64,000 nt of DNA from Chloroflexota bacterium (GTDB lineage Bacteria; Chloroflexota; Dehalococcoidia; Bin125). The stretch lies in the NCBI GenBank assembly GCA_028874365.1, contig JAPPJZ010000074.1, forward strand, positions 1 through 64,000. The letters run 5' to 3'. Every line of letters starts with the position of its first letter. Within the stretch, counting starts at the first letter, position 1. This document shows, in pieces, positions 51,912 through 60,818 of this stretch. The notes beneath the pieces were generated by a model, which was not told the origin of the DNA, searched no databases, and saw only the letters and a program-made list of their open reading frames with translations. The position numbers and the translations under genes were made by a program.

Positions 51912-54395
51912 TCAGGAGGGGGTCGATTCCCGCTCGTGGCGCTCCTGGATGTCGTCGATAGTCTCGTCCAGTTCGTCCCACATCCGCTGCATCGTCGAGC
52001 GTAGCCGCATGTTCTGGTAAGCGCCCCAGACCGTCATCGCCGGCGGCACGACCAGGATGGAAACGATCAGCGAGTAGGCGATCGTGATCGCCGCGGTGAT
52101 GCCGAACTGTTGCGAGGCGAGCAGCGGCGAAGCGATCAGCACACCGAGACCAAGTGCCGTCGTCATCGCCGAGCCCAGGAGCGCCGAGCCCGTCGTAGCA
52201 AGGGTTCGAATTGCTGCCTGCTCGGGGTCGCGCAGACGCGTGAACTCCTCCCGGTAGCGATGGATCAGGTGGATGGTGTAGTCGACTCCGATGCCGATCG
52301 AGAGGGCGGTGATGATCGAGGTGATCAACGAGTAGGGGATGCCCAGCAGCGCCATCGTGCCCAAGACCCAGATCAGGACAAACACGATGGGGACGACGGC
52401 AACGAGCGCCAGTGCGGCCTGGCGGTGCGTGACCCAGAAGAAGATGGCGAGAATGGCCAGCGCCGCCGCAATGGTGATGCTGATCGCCTCTGTCTGTCGC
52501 TCGGTAATCGAGTCGGTGATCGTCACACCGATGATGCTTTCGGATGTCGCCGTCAGGGCTCCGTCGGTGCCGATCCACAGCGCCTCGAGTTCTTCCTGGA
52601 CCTGCCTCGCCCCGACGCTGTCGCCGGACATCGTGGGGAATTGGACCAGGATCTTATCCACGCCGTTCGGATTGTTGACCAGCGCGTGCGAGAACCCTGG
52701 ATCCAATGATTCGAGCTCGTCCAGCACCTGCTGCATCTGCGCAGCGTCAAGCTGCAGGCCCGCGGAGGCCTCGCGGAACATCGCGGCCAGCCTCGGGTCG
52801 TACTTGTCGCCCTGATCTCCGCTGTCCGTTATCCAGTCTCGAATCAAGAGCTCGTAGGAGGTTTGCAGTGGCCCGGCCGCGAAGTCCGGTCGACGCTTCT
52901 CATCGTCGAACGCGGCCGCGAGGTCCCGCAGATTGAGCAACGTTCTCGTCTCAGTCGCCTCAGCCTCGATCAGGACGGTCGTCAGTTCGGTCGGGCCGCC
53001 AATCGCGGCATCGAGCGTGTCCCAGTCTTCCAGCACCGTGCCTCCGCGTGGGAGGATGTCGCGAATGCTGAACTCCGACTCCAGATCAGTCGCCGCAACG
53101 CCGAAGCCTATCGTCAGTGCAAGTACGACCAATACGAACGGCGCCGGCCTGAGGGCAACGTTGGTGCCCAGGAACTCGGCTGCTCGTTCGATCCCGGGAA
53201 TCGCCTGGGCGATCAATCGTTGCGGCTTGAGGGTGCCCTTCGCCTCGCGTCGTCGGTCAACGATCGTGCGTCCTGCAGGAACCAGCGTCAGCATCACGAT
53301 CAGGCTCATGCCCACGCCGAACGCCGCAACGACACCAAAGTCGCCGACGATCTCAACCGGGGAGAAGAGATTCGCCAACAGGCTGACCATCGTCGTCACT
53401 GCGGCGAGCAACAGCGGGACCGCGACGTTCCGCAGCCCCGTGCGCACTGCATCCAGCACCGGGGCGCCACTGACCCGCTGCTCCCGATAGTTCGAGATCA
53501 CCTGGATGGCATAGTCGACTGTCAGACCGATGATGATGATGGGGACCAACGCCGTCAGCGCATTTGGCGGTCCAACCACTCCGAGCGCATCCGGACCGAG
53601 CCATCCTTCCAGCCCGACAACCCAGATCAGCGAAATCAGCAGCCCGACGAGCGCGAGGACCAGGTCGGAGAGGGTCCGGAGGAACAGCACGATCAACACG
53701 GCGATCAACAGCAAGGCGATGCCGATGAGCGGCGCCATCCCGTCCTCGGTCGCCTGTTTGTATTCGTCCTCCACGACGATTGGCGACACACTGCTCACGC
53801 TCAGCGGCCCGCTGTCCTCGGTCGCCAACAGGTTGATGTGCCGTTCGGCGTCTGCGGTTCGCTCGTCCTGCGTGTTGCGCAGGTGGACCGTCGCAATCGA
53901 GACGAACGTCCCATCCGCGTCGGTGCCGGTCAGCGCGCTGACGATCGGCTCGATAGCCGGCGCTTGACGAACGGCGTCGATTTCCGCCTCTGTGACCGCA
54001 TCGAAGGAACCAACGCCCAGGGCTGCCTGAAGCAGATACGAGGGCGACACGATCGGATCGGTCGGCGTGAGCAGCGGTTGGATATCGGGGTCGGTGGCAA
54101 TTCTGTTCAACAGACCGCTCATCTGCGACAGCCCCTCGGGAGTCAGCGCCTCCCCCCTGAAGATCAGAGTGACCAGTCGGACATCGCCGGTTTGTTCAAA
54201 GCTCTCGCTGATCTCTTCGATTGCGGTAGCAAGCGCTCCGTCCTGAGGCAGCAGTGCGACGTCGGTACCGTCCACGATCGGCACGCGCCGACCGGCGCCG
54301 GCGGCCAGCACCACGGTGATGATCAGGAGTACGCCCAGGGTGACCCACGGTCGGGCCGTTACGAGGCGGCTGAGTCGTTCAAGTATCTGATTCAT
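51912..54395 (-). CDS. RND-superfamily (MMPL/HAE3-type) lipid transporter
   Basis: 827 aa, ATG 54395. It has two repeats, each with one N-terminal helix, a large outer loop (residues about 40-210 and 425-620) and a bundle of five or six helices, about 12 in all. The loops hold GTDVALLPQDGALATAIEEI and similar. Helix 4-like segments include IIIIGLTVDYAIQVISNYREQ and TALSIGIGVDYTIHLIHRYREE, the GxxxDY signature of the RND/Patched/NPC1 sterol-sensing type. Proton-driven. Relatives carry lipids, hopanoids (HpnN) and sterols (BstA in Methylococcus). It is convergent with the GPP34-P450 gene; the context suggests sterol movement out of the inner membrane. The C-terminus is acidic coiled coil. Confidence 0.9.
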   Translation of the reverse strand: MNQILERLSRLVTARPWVTLGVLLIITVVLAAGAGRRVPIVDGTDVALLPQDGALATAIEEISESFEQTGDVRLVTLIFRGEALTPEGLSQMSGLLNRIATDPDIQPLLTPTDPIVSPSYLLQAALGVGSFDAVTEAEIDAVRQAPAIEPIVSALTGTDADGTFVSIATVHLRNTQDERTADAERHINLLATEDSGPLSVSSVSPIVVEDEYKQATEDGMAPLIGIALLLIAVLIVLFLRTLSDLVLALVGLLISLIWVVGLEGWLGPDALGVVGPPNALTALVPIIIIGLTVDYAIQVISNYREQRVSGAPVLDAVRTGLRNVAVPLLLAAVTTMVSLLANLFSPVEIVGDFGVVAAFGVGMSLIVMLTLVPAGRTIVDRRREAKGTLKPQRLIAQAIPGIERAAEFLGTNVALRPAPFVLVVLALTIGFGVAATDLESEFSIRDILPRGGTVLEDWDTLDAAIGGPTELTTVLIEAEATETRTLLNLRDLAAAFDDEKRRPDFAAGPLQTSYELLIRDWITDSGDQGDKYDPRLAAMFREASAGLQLDAAQMQQVLDELESLDPGFSHALVNNPNGVDKILVQFPTMSGDSVGARQVQEELEALWIGTDGALTATSESIIGVTITDSITERQTEAISITIAAALAILAIFFWVTHRQAALALVAVVPIVFVLIWVLGTMALLGIPYSLITSIITALSIGIGVDYTIHLIHRYREEFTRLRDPEQAAIRTLATTGSALLGSAMTTALGLGVLIASPLLASQQFGITAAITIAYSLIVSILVVPPAMTVWGAYQNMRLRSTMQRMWDELDETIDDIQERHERESTPS

Positions 54396-54571
54396 ATTGC
54401 GTAGTTCACCACTGATTCAGCTCGCTGAGGAGCGGCGTGACGACGAAGCAGATCCTTCATTTGCATCAATGAGTAGGCTAGCGTGCGTTGCGGTCGGTTC
54501 CATCGAAGCACCCGACGCTACCTATCCCACCGTTGTGTCTGCTCTGCGAAACCATCGTTAGGCTCCTGAAC

Positions 54572-56296
54572 ATGCGAAATAGCTCGTTACTGGTGAGACT
54601 GTTTAGCCGTCGATTGTCTGTGCTCCTCATTCCCCTGTTCGTTCTCGTTGCACTTGTTGGGTGCGGTGGTGAAGAACGGGTGCTCACGATCCTCTACTGG
54701 CAGGCGCCAACACTGCCGGGGCCGTATCTCTCAGGCGGATTCAAGGATCGAGACGCCGGCGCGATCACGCTGGAGCCTCTCGCTCACCATGCCCCAGACG
54801 GCTCGTTGGCGCCTGCGCTGGCCGCGGAGATCCCGACTGTTGAGAATGGCGGTGTCGCAAGGGACATGCGTTCCATCACCTGGAAGCTGCATGATGGACT
54901 GAAGTGGTCGGACGGAAGCGATATGACGGCCGCAGACGTGGTCTTTACGTGGCGATATTGCACGCATGAAGAGACGGGCTGCACATCCCGCGACATCTTC
55001 GCCGGCGTGTCATCGGTGGAGGCGCTCGATGATCGCACGGTGCGTGTCAACTTTGAGTCGCCGACTCCGTACCCTTACCTGGCGTTCGTCGGGGCTGGTT
55101 CACCGATCATCAGCAGCGATCAGTTCGAAGACTGCGTTGGAGCGGCAGCGAGTGGCTGTGTTGAGGAGAACATCGCCCCGCTTGGGACTGGTCCCTATCG
55201 AATCGTTTCCTTTGTTGCCGACGAGGAGGCGGTCTTCGAGCGCAACCCGCACTATCGAGGCGAAGAGCCGTACTTCGACCGGGTGATTCTCAAGGGCGGC
55301 GGCGAGGCCGAGGCGGCCGCTCGGGCCGTGCTCGAGCGCGGAGAAGCCGATTACGCCTGGAACCTGCAGGTCGAACCAGGAATGCTCGCCGAGCTGGAGG
55401 CCCAGGGACATGGCATCGTCGTGTCGGCATTCTCCGACCTGGTGGAGCGCATCGTCCTGAATCAGACCAACCCTGATCCTGCGCTGGGCGATGACCGCTC
55501 GGAGTATCTCGGCGGCGCCAACGCACATCCGTTCCTCACGTTCGAACCGATTCGGCGGGCGATGTCGATGGCAGTTGACCGCAGCCGACTCGCGGATCTC
55601 TATGGGTTCGCCGGTCGACCGGAGTGTGACCTGATCGCCGGTCCGGCCCACTACGTGTCGGGTGCGAACGACGAGTGTCTGCGGCAAGACATCGACGGCG
55701 CCAATGCACTGCTGGATGAGCACGGTGTCGTCGATAGCGATGGCGATGGCATTCGGGAGTATCAAGGTGCGCCGCTGCGCGTTGCGTACATGACCTCGAC
55801 GAACGCCATTCGGCAGGAGACGCAGGCGCTCGTTGGCCAATGGTGGCGGCAGATTGGAATCGAGACGGAGTTGCTCGATTTCGAGGCCAGCGTGTACTTC
55901 GGCGGCGATCCGGTTGAGCATGCTGCTGCGTCGTACCGGCGCTTCTTCGCGGACGCGCAGATGTACACCACGGGCGGTGGAATCGAGCCGCAGGTCCACC
56001 TGTCTGAACAACTCTGCAGCCAGATCGCGAGCCGGGAGAACCGATGGGCGGGGGCGAACATCGCTCGGGTCTGCGACCCGGCATATGACAATGCCTTCGA
56101 GGAACTGCCGTCGCTGCCAATCGGTGCCGAGCGTGCGGCGGCGGTCAAGCGGCTGAACGACGTGCTTGTGCGCAGCTATGTGCAGATCCCGCTGGTTAGT
56201 CGCGGAGTCGTGTCGGCCCACCTGAACACGCTCAAAGGGGTCCGATTCAACGCTTGGGATAGCGAACTGTGGAACATCGCCGAGTGGCGGCGGTGA
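54572..56296 (+). CDS. ABC transporter family 5 (peptide/oligopeptide) binding lipoprotein
   Basis: ATG 54572 (MRNSSLLVRLFSRRL) is the natural start, giving 574 aa; the 28 preceding codons lack a signal-like start. A signal peptide ends in the lipobox ALVGC near residue 33. SBP family 5 features: ITLEPLAHHAPDGSLAPALA, ITWKLHDGLKWSDGSDMTAADVVFTW (the family signature), LGTGPYRIVSF and RRAMSMAVDRSRLADLYGFAG. It binds a solute outside the membrane for a DppBC-type permease, but no permease or ATPase lies next to it. It may serve a distant transporter. Confidence 0.9.
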   Translation: MRNSSLLVRLFSRRLSVLLIPLFVLVALVGCGGEERVLTILYWQAPTLPGPYLSGGFKDRDAGAITLEPLAHHAPDGSLAPALAAEIPTVENGGVARDMRSITWKLHDGLKWSDGSDMTAADVVFTWRYCTHEETGCTSRDIFAGVSSVEALDDRTVRVNFESPTPYPYLAFVGAGSPIISSDQFEDCVGAAASGCVEENIAPLGTGPYRIVSFVADEEAVFERNPHYRGEEPYFDRVILKGGGEAEAAARAVLERGEADYAWNLQVEPGMLAELEAQGHGIVVSAFSDLVERIVLNQTNPDPALGDDRSEYLGGANAHPFLTFEPIRRAMSMAVDRSRLADLYGFAGRPECDLIAGPAHYVSGANDECLRQDIDGANALLDEHGVVDSDGDGIREYQGAPLRVAYMTSTNAIRQETQALVGQWWRQIGIETELLDFEASVYFGGDPVEHAAASYRRFFADAQMYTTGGGIEPQVHLSEQLCSQIASRENRWAGANIARVCDPAYDNAFEELPSLPIGAERAAAVKRLNDVLVRSYVQIPLVSRGVVSAHLNTLKGVRFNAWDSELWNIAEWRR

Positions 56297-56341
56297 GTGG
56301 GTAGCCCAGGACGGCCGGTGTCAGCAGGACACGTGAGGGGT

Positions 56342-56417
<76 letters not shown>

Positions 56418-56464
56418 ACGCGGATCTCCAGCGCCCTCAGCGTACAAGGCGTTGCGACTGCCGT

Positions 56465-57025
56465 TCAATTGACCGTTCCATCGTCGGCGAGCAGGCCGTC
56501 CGGCAGATCGACAGTCATCGCGCCGGTTTCGAGATCAACGTCGACCACGACATCGCGAAGCGCGGGGATCAGCAGATCGCGCTGTTCGCCGCGGTCCACG
56601 ACGTAGACATCGTTTGCTCCGGTGCGCAGGACTTCACGAATCGAGCCGAGGCGCACGCCTTCGCGGGTCAGGACTTGCAGCCCCTCGATTTCATCGAGAT
56701 ACCAGAATGGCTCTTCGGTCTCAGGCCGCTCGGCGTCGGGCACTTCGATGAGTTCGTTGCGCAGCGCCTCGGCCGATTCCCGATCGCCGACCCCGTCGAG
56801 GTACAGATAGACGCGACCCTTCTGCCAGGTGCAGCGGGCGACGCGTCGCGACTCTCCGCCAATGAACACCCGCGCACCGGGCTCGAAGCGTTGCGGAAAG
56901 TCGGTCAGGGGCAAGGCCTTGAGCTCGCCCTTGAGACCGCGCGGCCGCTCGACCACGCCGACGGCGCGGAAGCCGTCGCGCGGCAAGCGGTCTTCAGGCT
57001 TGCGTTGTCCCAGCCGTCGAGGCAT
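56465..57025 (-). CDS. rimM: 16S rRNA processing protein RimM
   Basis: 186 aa, ATG 57025. Assists maturation of the 30S head by binding S19. N-terminal domain: GVVERPRGLKGELKALPLTDFPQRF, the RimM N-terminal signature (here G-L-K-G-E). C-terminal PRC-barrel: FWYLDEIEGLQVLTREGVRLGSIREVLRTGANDVYVV and LLIPALRDVVVDVDLETGAM. It follows khpA at 8 bases in the ffh-rpsP-khpA-rimM ribosomal cluster. trmD and rplS, often next, are not found here; a tRNA gene comes instead. Confidence 0.96.
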   Translation of the reverse strand: MPRRLGQRKPEDRLPRDGFRAVGVVERPRGLKGELKALPLTDFPQRFEPGARVFIGGESRRVARCTWQKGRVYLYLDGVGDRESAEALRNELIEVPDAERPETEEPFWYLDEIEGLQVLTREGVRLGSIREVLRTGANDVYVVDRGEQRDLLIPALRDVVVDVDLETGAMTVDLPDGLLADDGTVN

Positions 57026-57033
57026 TGTTTGCG

Positions 57034-57261
57034 TCAGCGAATGTCGAGTGAGGTGTCTACCGCGCGAGCGTGACCGGCCACCGAGAGCAGGGTGCGCATG
57101 GCCATTGCCAGGCGGCCTTCGCGACCGATGATCCGACCCATGTCGTCCTCATGCACATTGAGCTGAATGGCAACGTGGTCGCCGTTTTCCACGCGTTGAA
57201 CGCTGACGGCATCTGGCTCGTCGACCATCCATTTGGCCACGTATTCGATGAAGTCTTCCAT
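57034..57261 (-). CDS. khpA: KH-domain RNA-binding protein KhpA
   Basis: ATG 57261 (MEDFIEYVAKWMVDEPDAV) gives 75 aa, the usual size; the longer track ORF would overlap rpsP by 73 bases. The single KH fold has the GxxG loop in IIGREGRLAMAMRTLLSV. It binds RNA and in Gram-positives partners with KhpB/EloR in small-RNA handling and cell-division control. Spaced 11 bases after rpsP and 8 before rimM, it is in the classic operon position. Confidence 0.93.
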   Translation of the reverse strand: MEDFIEYVAKWMVDEPDAVSVQRVENGDHVAIQLNVHEDDMGRIIGREGRLAMAMRTLLSVAGHARAVDTSLDIR

Positions 57262-57272
57262 CAGATGCTCGA

Positions 57273-57587
57273 CTATTCGGCCGTCGCGGCGGCTGCGGCG
57301 GCCTTCTTCGCGTCGGCTCGCTTGCTGCGCGGCCTGGGTTGCCATGGCTCGATCAGGCCCTCTTTGGCGAGGAAACGATGCACGGTCTCGCTCGGCCGGG
57401 CGCCATGCGAGAGCCAGTGTTTCACGCGCTCGCTGTCGACCTCGAAGGTGGCCGGGTCGGTCAGGGGGTCGTAGTGGCCCAGGCTCTCGACGAAGCGCCC
57501 GTCGCGCGGCTTGCGCGAGTCCTGGACGACCACTCGATAGAAGGGCCGTCCCTTACGCCCGTGACGGGCGAGTCGAATTTTCAGCAT
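57273..57587 (-). CDS. rpsP: 30S ribosomal protein S16
   Basis: 104 aa, ATG 57587. Unmistakable N-terminus MLKIRLARHGRKGRPFYRVVV, then DSRKPRDGRFVESLGHYDPLT and WLSHGARPSETVHRFLAKEGL. The C-terminal 25 residues are Ala/Lys-rich (RPRSKRADAKKAAAAAA), a common extension. It lies 75 bases after ffh and 11 before khpA. Confidence 0.98.
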   Translation of the reverse strand: MLKIRLARHGRKGRPFYRVVVQDSRKPRDGRFVESLGHYDPLTDPATFEVDSERVKHWLSHGARPSETVHRFLAKEGLIEPWQPRPRSKRADAKKAAAAAATAE

Positions 57588-57662
57588 GTGCTCAGATCTG
57601 CCTGCTTCTTACTTGTCACTCGACTTCCAGCGTAGACCGCTTTGGCGATTGGCGCTGTCGTG

Positions 57663-59012
57663 CTAGCGACGCCCGAGCGCTGTGCGTGCGCCGGGCGCGC
57701 CCGGAACACGGCCCGAGGCGATGTCCTTCATGATCCCTTTGGCCTGCTTGAACTGATTCAACAACTGGTTGACTTCCTGCGGCGATGTGCCGCTTCCCCG
57801 GGCAATCCTCCGCCGCCGCGAACCGTTGATCATGTCCGGTTTGTGCCGCTCCTCCGGCGTCATCGAGAGCACGATCGCCTCGAAGTGGGTGAAGAAATCG
57901 TCATCGATCTCGTCGACCTTGATCTGGTCTTTGATCGAGCTCAGACCTGGAATCATGCTCACGATCTGCGAGATCGGTCCCATCTGACGGACCTTGCCGA
58001 TCTGCTCGATGAAGTCTTCAAGGTCGAACTCGCCGTCTTGCAATCGTCGACGCCAGACGTTGGCGTCCTGTTCGCCGAACTCTTCGGATGCGCGTTCGAC
58101 CAGAGTGGACATGTCGCCGCGACCGAGGATGCGACTGGCGAGCCGATCGGGGTGGAACTGCTCGAGGGCGTCCGGCCGCTCGCCGACGCCGAGGAATTTG
58201 ATCGGCGCACCGGTGACGGAGCGAATCGAGAGCGCCGCGCCGCCGCGGGCGTCGCCATCCATTTTGGAGAGGACCACGCCGGAGATGCCGACGGCCTCGT
58301 CGAAGGCGGAGGCGGCGTTGACGGCGTCCTGGCCGGACATGGCGTCGGCGACGAGCAAGACTTCAGTGGGCTGGAATCGATCACGCAGCTCGGTGATCTC
58401 CGACATCATGCCTTCGTCGATATGGAGACGTCCGGCGGTGTCGACGATGACTGTAGCGGCGCCGATCTGCGCGGCACGATCGAGTCCCTGCTCAACGATC
58501 TTGACCGGTGGTTCGTCGGTACCGAGGTCGAAGACTTCGATGTCGAGCTGGCGGCCGAGTGCCTGGAGCTGGTCGATGGCAGCGGGTCGGTAGACGTCGG
58601 CGGCGATTAGGAGCGGACGGTCTCCGGCCTTTCGCGAGCGCAAGGCGAGCTTGGCGGAGGTCGTGGTCTTGCCGGAGCCCTGGAGGCCAACCATGAGAAT
58701 GATGGTGGGTCCCTGCGAGGCTCGCTGAAGGCTCGGCGACTCAGCACCGAGCAGCGCGATCAGTTCCTCCTCGATGATTTCCACGACTCGGTTGAGCGGC
58801 GTTGGCGACTTCATCACCTCGTCGGTATTGGCCCGGGAGCGAACCGCCTTGATGAAGTCGCGGGCGACCTTGTAGTTGACGTCGGCTTCGAGCAATGCCA
58901 ATCGGACTTCGCGTAGGGCGGCCTCGAGGTCCTTCTCCGAGATGGCGCCGCGCCGACCGAGGGTCGCGAAGACGCCCTGCAGTTTTCCGCTCAGCGCATC
59001 GAACATTGCCAT
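57663..59012 (-). CDS. ffh: Signal recognition particle protein Ffh
   Basis: 449 aa, ATG 59012. Binds signal sequences on nascent membrane proteins and, with 4.5S RNA and FtsY, targets them to SecYEG. N domain MAMFDALSGKLQGVFATLGRRG; G domain with GLQGSGKTTTSAKLA (G1), DVYRPAAIDQLQALG, VIVDTAGRLHID (G3) and LSKMDGDARGGAALS (G4); the M domain at the C-terminus has GSRRRRIARGSGTSPQEVNQLLNQF, the RNA-binding helix, followed by QAKGIMKDI. Normal length. Promoter probably in the 660-base gap upstream. Confidence 0.98.
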   Translation of the reverse strand: MAMFDALSGKLQGVFATLGRRGAISEKDLEAALREVRLALLEADVNYKVARDFIKAVRSRANTDEVMKSPTPLNRVVEIIEEELIALLGAESPSLQRASQGPTIILMVGLQGSGKTTTSAKLALRSRKAGDRPLLIAADVYRPAAIDQLQALGRQLDIEVFDLGTDEPPVKIVEQGLDRAAQIGAATVIVDTAGRLHIDEGMMSEITELRDRFQPTEVLLVADAMSGQDAVNAASAFDEAVGISGVVLSKMDGDARGGAALSIRSVTGAPIKFLGVGERPDALEQFHPDRLASRILGRGDMSTLVERASEEFGEQDANVWRRRLQDGEFDLEDFIEQIGKVRQMGPISQIVSMIPGLSSIKDQIKVDEIDDDFFTHFEAIVLSMTPEERHKPDMINGSRRRRIARGSGTSPQEVNQLLNQFKQAKGIMKDIASGRVPGAPGARTALGRR

Positions 59013-59170
59013 GTGGGGCCGCTTCCGTTTCGCGTTCCTCGAGTCGCTCTCAGGCTAGAGGTTGTTGGCGCTCGTGGATTGTCGGGTTTTCAGGTTTCGG
59101 GTGACTTTTTTTCTGAGCGCCTCGGGCCCTGATCTTCAGTGTGTTGCTGGAGATCGTGCCCCAGGACCTT

Positions 59171-59200
59171 CAGGTTCTTTCAGGTTCTTTCAGGTTTCTT
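59171..59200. repeat. Tandem 10-bp repeat, about three copies
   Basis: caggttcttt occurs twice in a row followed by caggtttctt, with a further partial copy to the left (acctt before the first caggtt). It lies about 160 bases upstream of ffh. It may be a slippage-prone tract or a binding array; no known regulator is matched. Confidence 0.6.
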
Positions 59201-59555
59201 CGTGCGGTCTCGCGTTCGATCTTGTTCGGTTTTGTTCGGGTACGTTCGATTCTGGCGCGTCGGCGCACCGATTCGGACGAGCATGGAGGGCGCGATTCGA
59301 GGCTGTTACGGCGCGGTTGCGATCAAACATCATCGGCGCTTTCGGTGGTCGGTCGCAGGCTGTTTCAGGGATTGTATACGAACACGGGTTCGATAACACA
59401 AAGAGCCTAGTGGCGTGGGCAACAGTGGCTGGGGCTGCCGTGCGGTGCGCCGTGCGAGCCCGACTCGCTGCGGGGGTGGGATAGCGACGCGATCAGGGCT
59501 GGCTCGTTTCTAGTGTTGGGCGAGAATCGCGATTGGCCTCGGCGCCGACCCTCAC

Positions 59556-59573
59556 CCCCCGCCTACGCGGGGG
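59556..59573. repeat. GC-rich hairpin, REP-like element
   Basis: CCCCCGC-CTAC-GCGGGGG is a perfect 7-bp stem with a 4-base loop, embedded in cctcaccccccgcc...ccctctcccag-aaggaggg wording. This wording recurs as dispersed intergenic repeats in many GC-rich bacteria. It sits about 100 bases beyond the gap stop codon and could also help end gap transcription, but there is no T-tract. Confidence 0.55.
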
Positions 59574-59675
59574 CAGGCTCTAGCCCTCTCCCAGAAGGAG
59601 GGGACCGGAGGGAGCGGGGGCCGGATGCGCCGGACCGGTGGGTGCTGCGGGGCCTGCCTGAGTGGGAATCGGGTT

Positions 59676-60701
59676 CTAGGACAGGCCAGCCTCGGCCATG
59701 CGGACGCAGAGGTCGCCGACGCGGACGCTGTAGCCCCACTCGTTGTCGTACCAGCTCACGACCTTGACCTGTGTGCCTTCTAGCACCATGGTCGAGAGTG
59801 CGTCGATGATCGAGGAGGCGGGCGATCCCTTGAAGTCGCTGCTGACGAGCGGCTCATCGGTGTAGTCGAGGATGCCGTGGAGCGGCGATTCGAGGTCGGT
59901 GGCGGCCTTCTCGAAGGCGGCGTTGAGTTCCTCGGCGTCGGTGGCGCGCTCCGCGTCGATGACGAGGTCGACGACGGAGACGGTGCTGGTCGGCACGCGG
60001 TAGGCCATGCCGTTGAGCTTGCCGTTGAGGTGGGGCAGCACGAGTCCGACGGCCTTGGCGGCGCCGGTGGTGGTGGGGATGATGTTCATTGCGGCGGCGC
60101 GTGCGCGGCGCAGATCGCTGTGCACGGTGTCGAGGATCGCCTGATCGTTGGTGTATGCGTGGATCGTCGACATGATCCCGCTCTTGATGCCGACGGTGTC
60201 GTCGAGCACCTTGGCCATCGGCGCGAGGCAGTTGGTGGTGCAGGAGGCGTTGGAGACGACGTGGTGCGAGGCCGGATCGTAGGCGTCGTCGTTGACGCCG
60301 AGCACGATGGTCAGGTCCTCGTTCTTGGCGGGCGCGGAGATTACGACCTTGGACGGACCGTGGTTCAGGTGCCCTCGCGCTCGTTCGGCATCGGTGAAGA
60401 TGCCGGTGCTCTCGACGACGATTTCGACGCCGTAGTCGCCCCAGGGGATCTGTCCGGGGTCGCGCTCCGAGATGACAGCGATGCGCTGGCCGTCGATGAC
60501 CAGGTCGCCATCGACCACGTCGACCTCGCCCGGGTAGCGGCCGTAGTTGGTGTCGTACTTGAACAGGTGGGCGTTGGTCTCGGAGTCGGTGAGGTCGTTG
60601 ATGGCGACGACCTTGAGGTCATCGCCATGGAAGTCGAGCATGCCCTTGAGCACCTGCCGACCGATCCGGCCGAAGCCGTTGATGCCAATGTTCGTTGTCA
60701 C
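59676..60701 (-). CDS. gap: Glyceraldehyde-3-phosphate dehydrogenase
   Basis: GTG 60701 has AGGAGA 7 bases upstream, so it replaces the track start at 60770; 341 aa. Converts glyceraldehyde-3-phosphate to 1,3-bisphosphoglycerate with NAD+. N-terminal Rossmann [12 protein letters not shown]; active site [17 protein letters not shown] with the catalytic Cys near residue 155; His in [13 protein letters not shown]-loop [20 protein letters not shown]-terminal [13 protein letters not shown]. Cytoplasmic glycolysis. It follows two hypotheticals on the same strand after 117 bases. Enolase, another glycolytic gene, lies 3 kb away on the other strand. Confidence 0.98.
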   Translation of the reverse strand: MTTNIGINGFGRIGRQVLKGMLDFHGDDLKVVAINDLTDSETNAHLFKYDTNYGRYPGEVDVVDGDLVIDGQRIAVISERDPGQIPWGDYGVEIVVESTGIFTDAERARGHLNHGPSKVVISAPAKNEDLTIVLGVNDDAYDPASHHVVSNASCTTNCLAPMAKVLDDTVGIKSGIMSTIHAYTNDQAILDTVHSDLRRARAAAMNIIPTTTGAAKAVGLVLPHLNGKLNGMAYRVPTSTVSVVDLVIDAERATDAEELNAAFEKAATDLESPLHGILDYTDEPLVSSDFKGSPASSIIDALSTMVLEGTQVKVVSWYDNEWGYSVRVGDLCVRMAEAGLS

Positions 60702-60818
60702 GAAGGTCTCCTGAGTGTGTGGAAGGGATGAGTTCTCTTGCAGGATCGCAGAGCAAGGCAGTGCGCTCAAGCATTCAGGGGTCGATGGTGGGTATCGCGA
60801 GCCATTGTCGCTGCGGCA

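Larger units (their letters stand above)
59013..59675. other. Long intergenic region with short repeats
   Basis: About 660 bases between ffh and gap, both on the minus strand. It contains the presumed ffh promoter, a 10-base tandem repeat (listed separately), several gttcg-rich near-repeats, and a hairpin near gap (listed separately). The ORFs crossing it (59062-59484, 59139-59396, 59513-59767) have repeat-driven or Pro/Arg-rich composition and are not believed. Confidence 0.5.

Noticed and set aside
52863-54404. 513-codon plus-strand ORF
   Set aside because: It is a shadow of the RND transporter: Arg/Gln/Asp-rich, no family, no ribosome-binding site.
56465-59012. Plus-strand ORFs in the ribosomal cluster (57642-58610, 56675-57073 and others)
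   Set aside because: They are antisense shadows of ffh, rpsP and rimM.
59171-59200. CRISPR array
   Set aside because: The repeats are 10 bases with no spacers, and no cas gene is present anywhere in the window.
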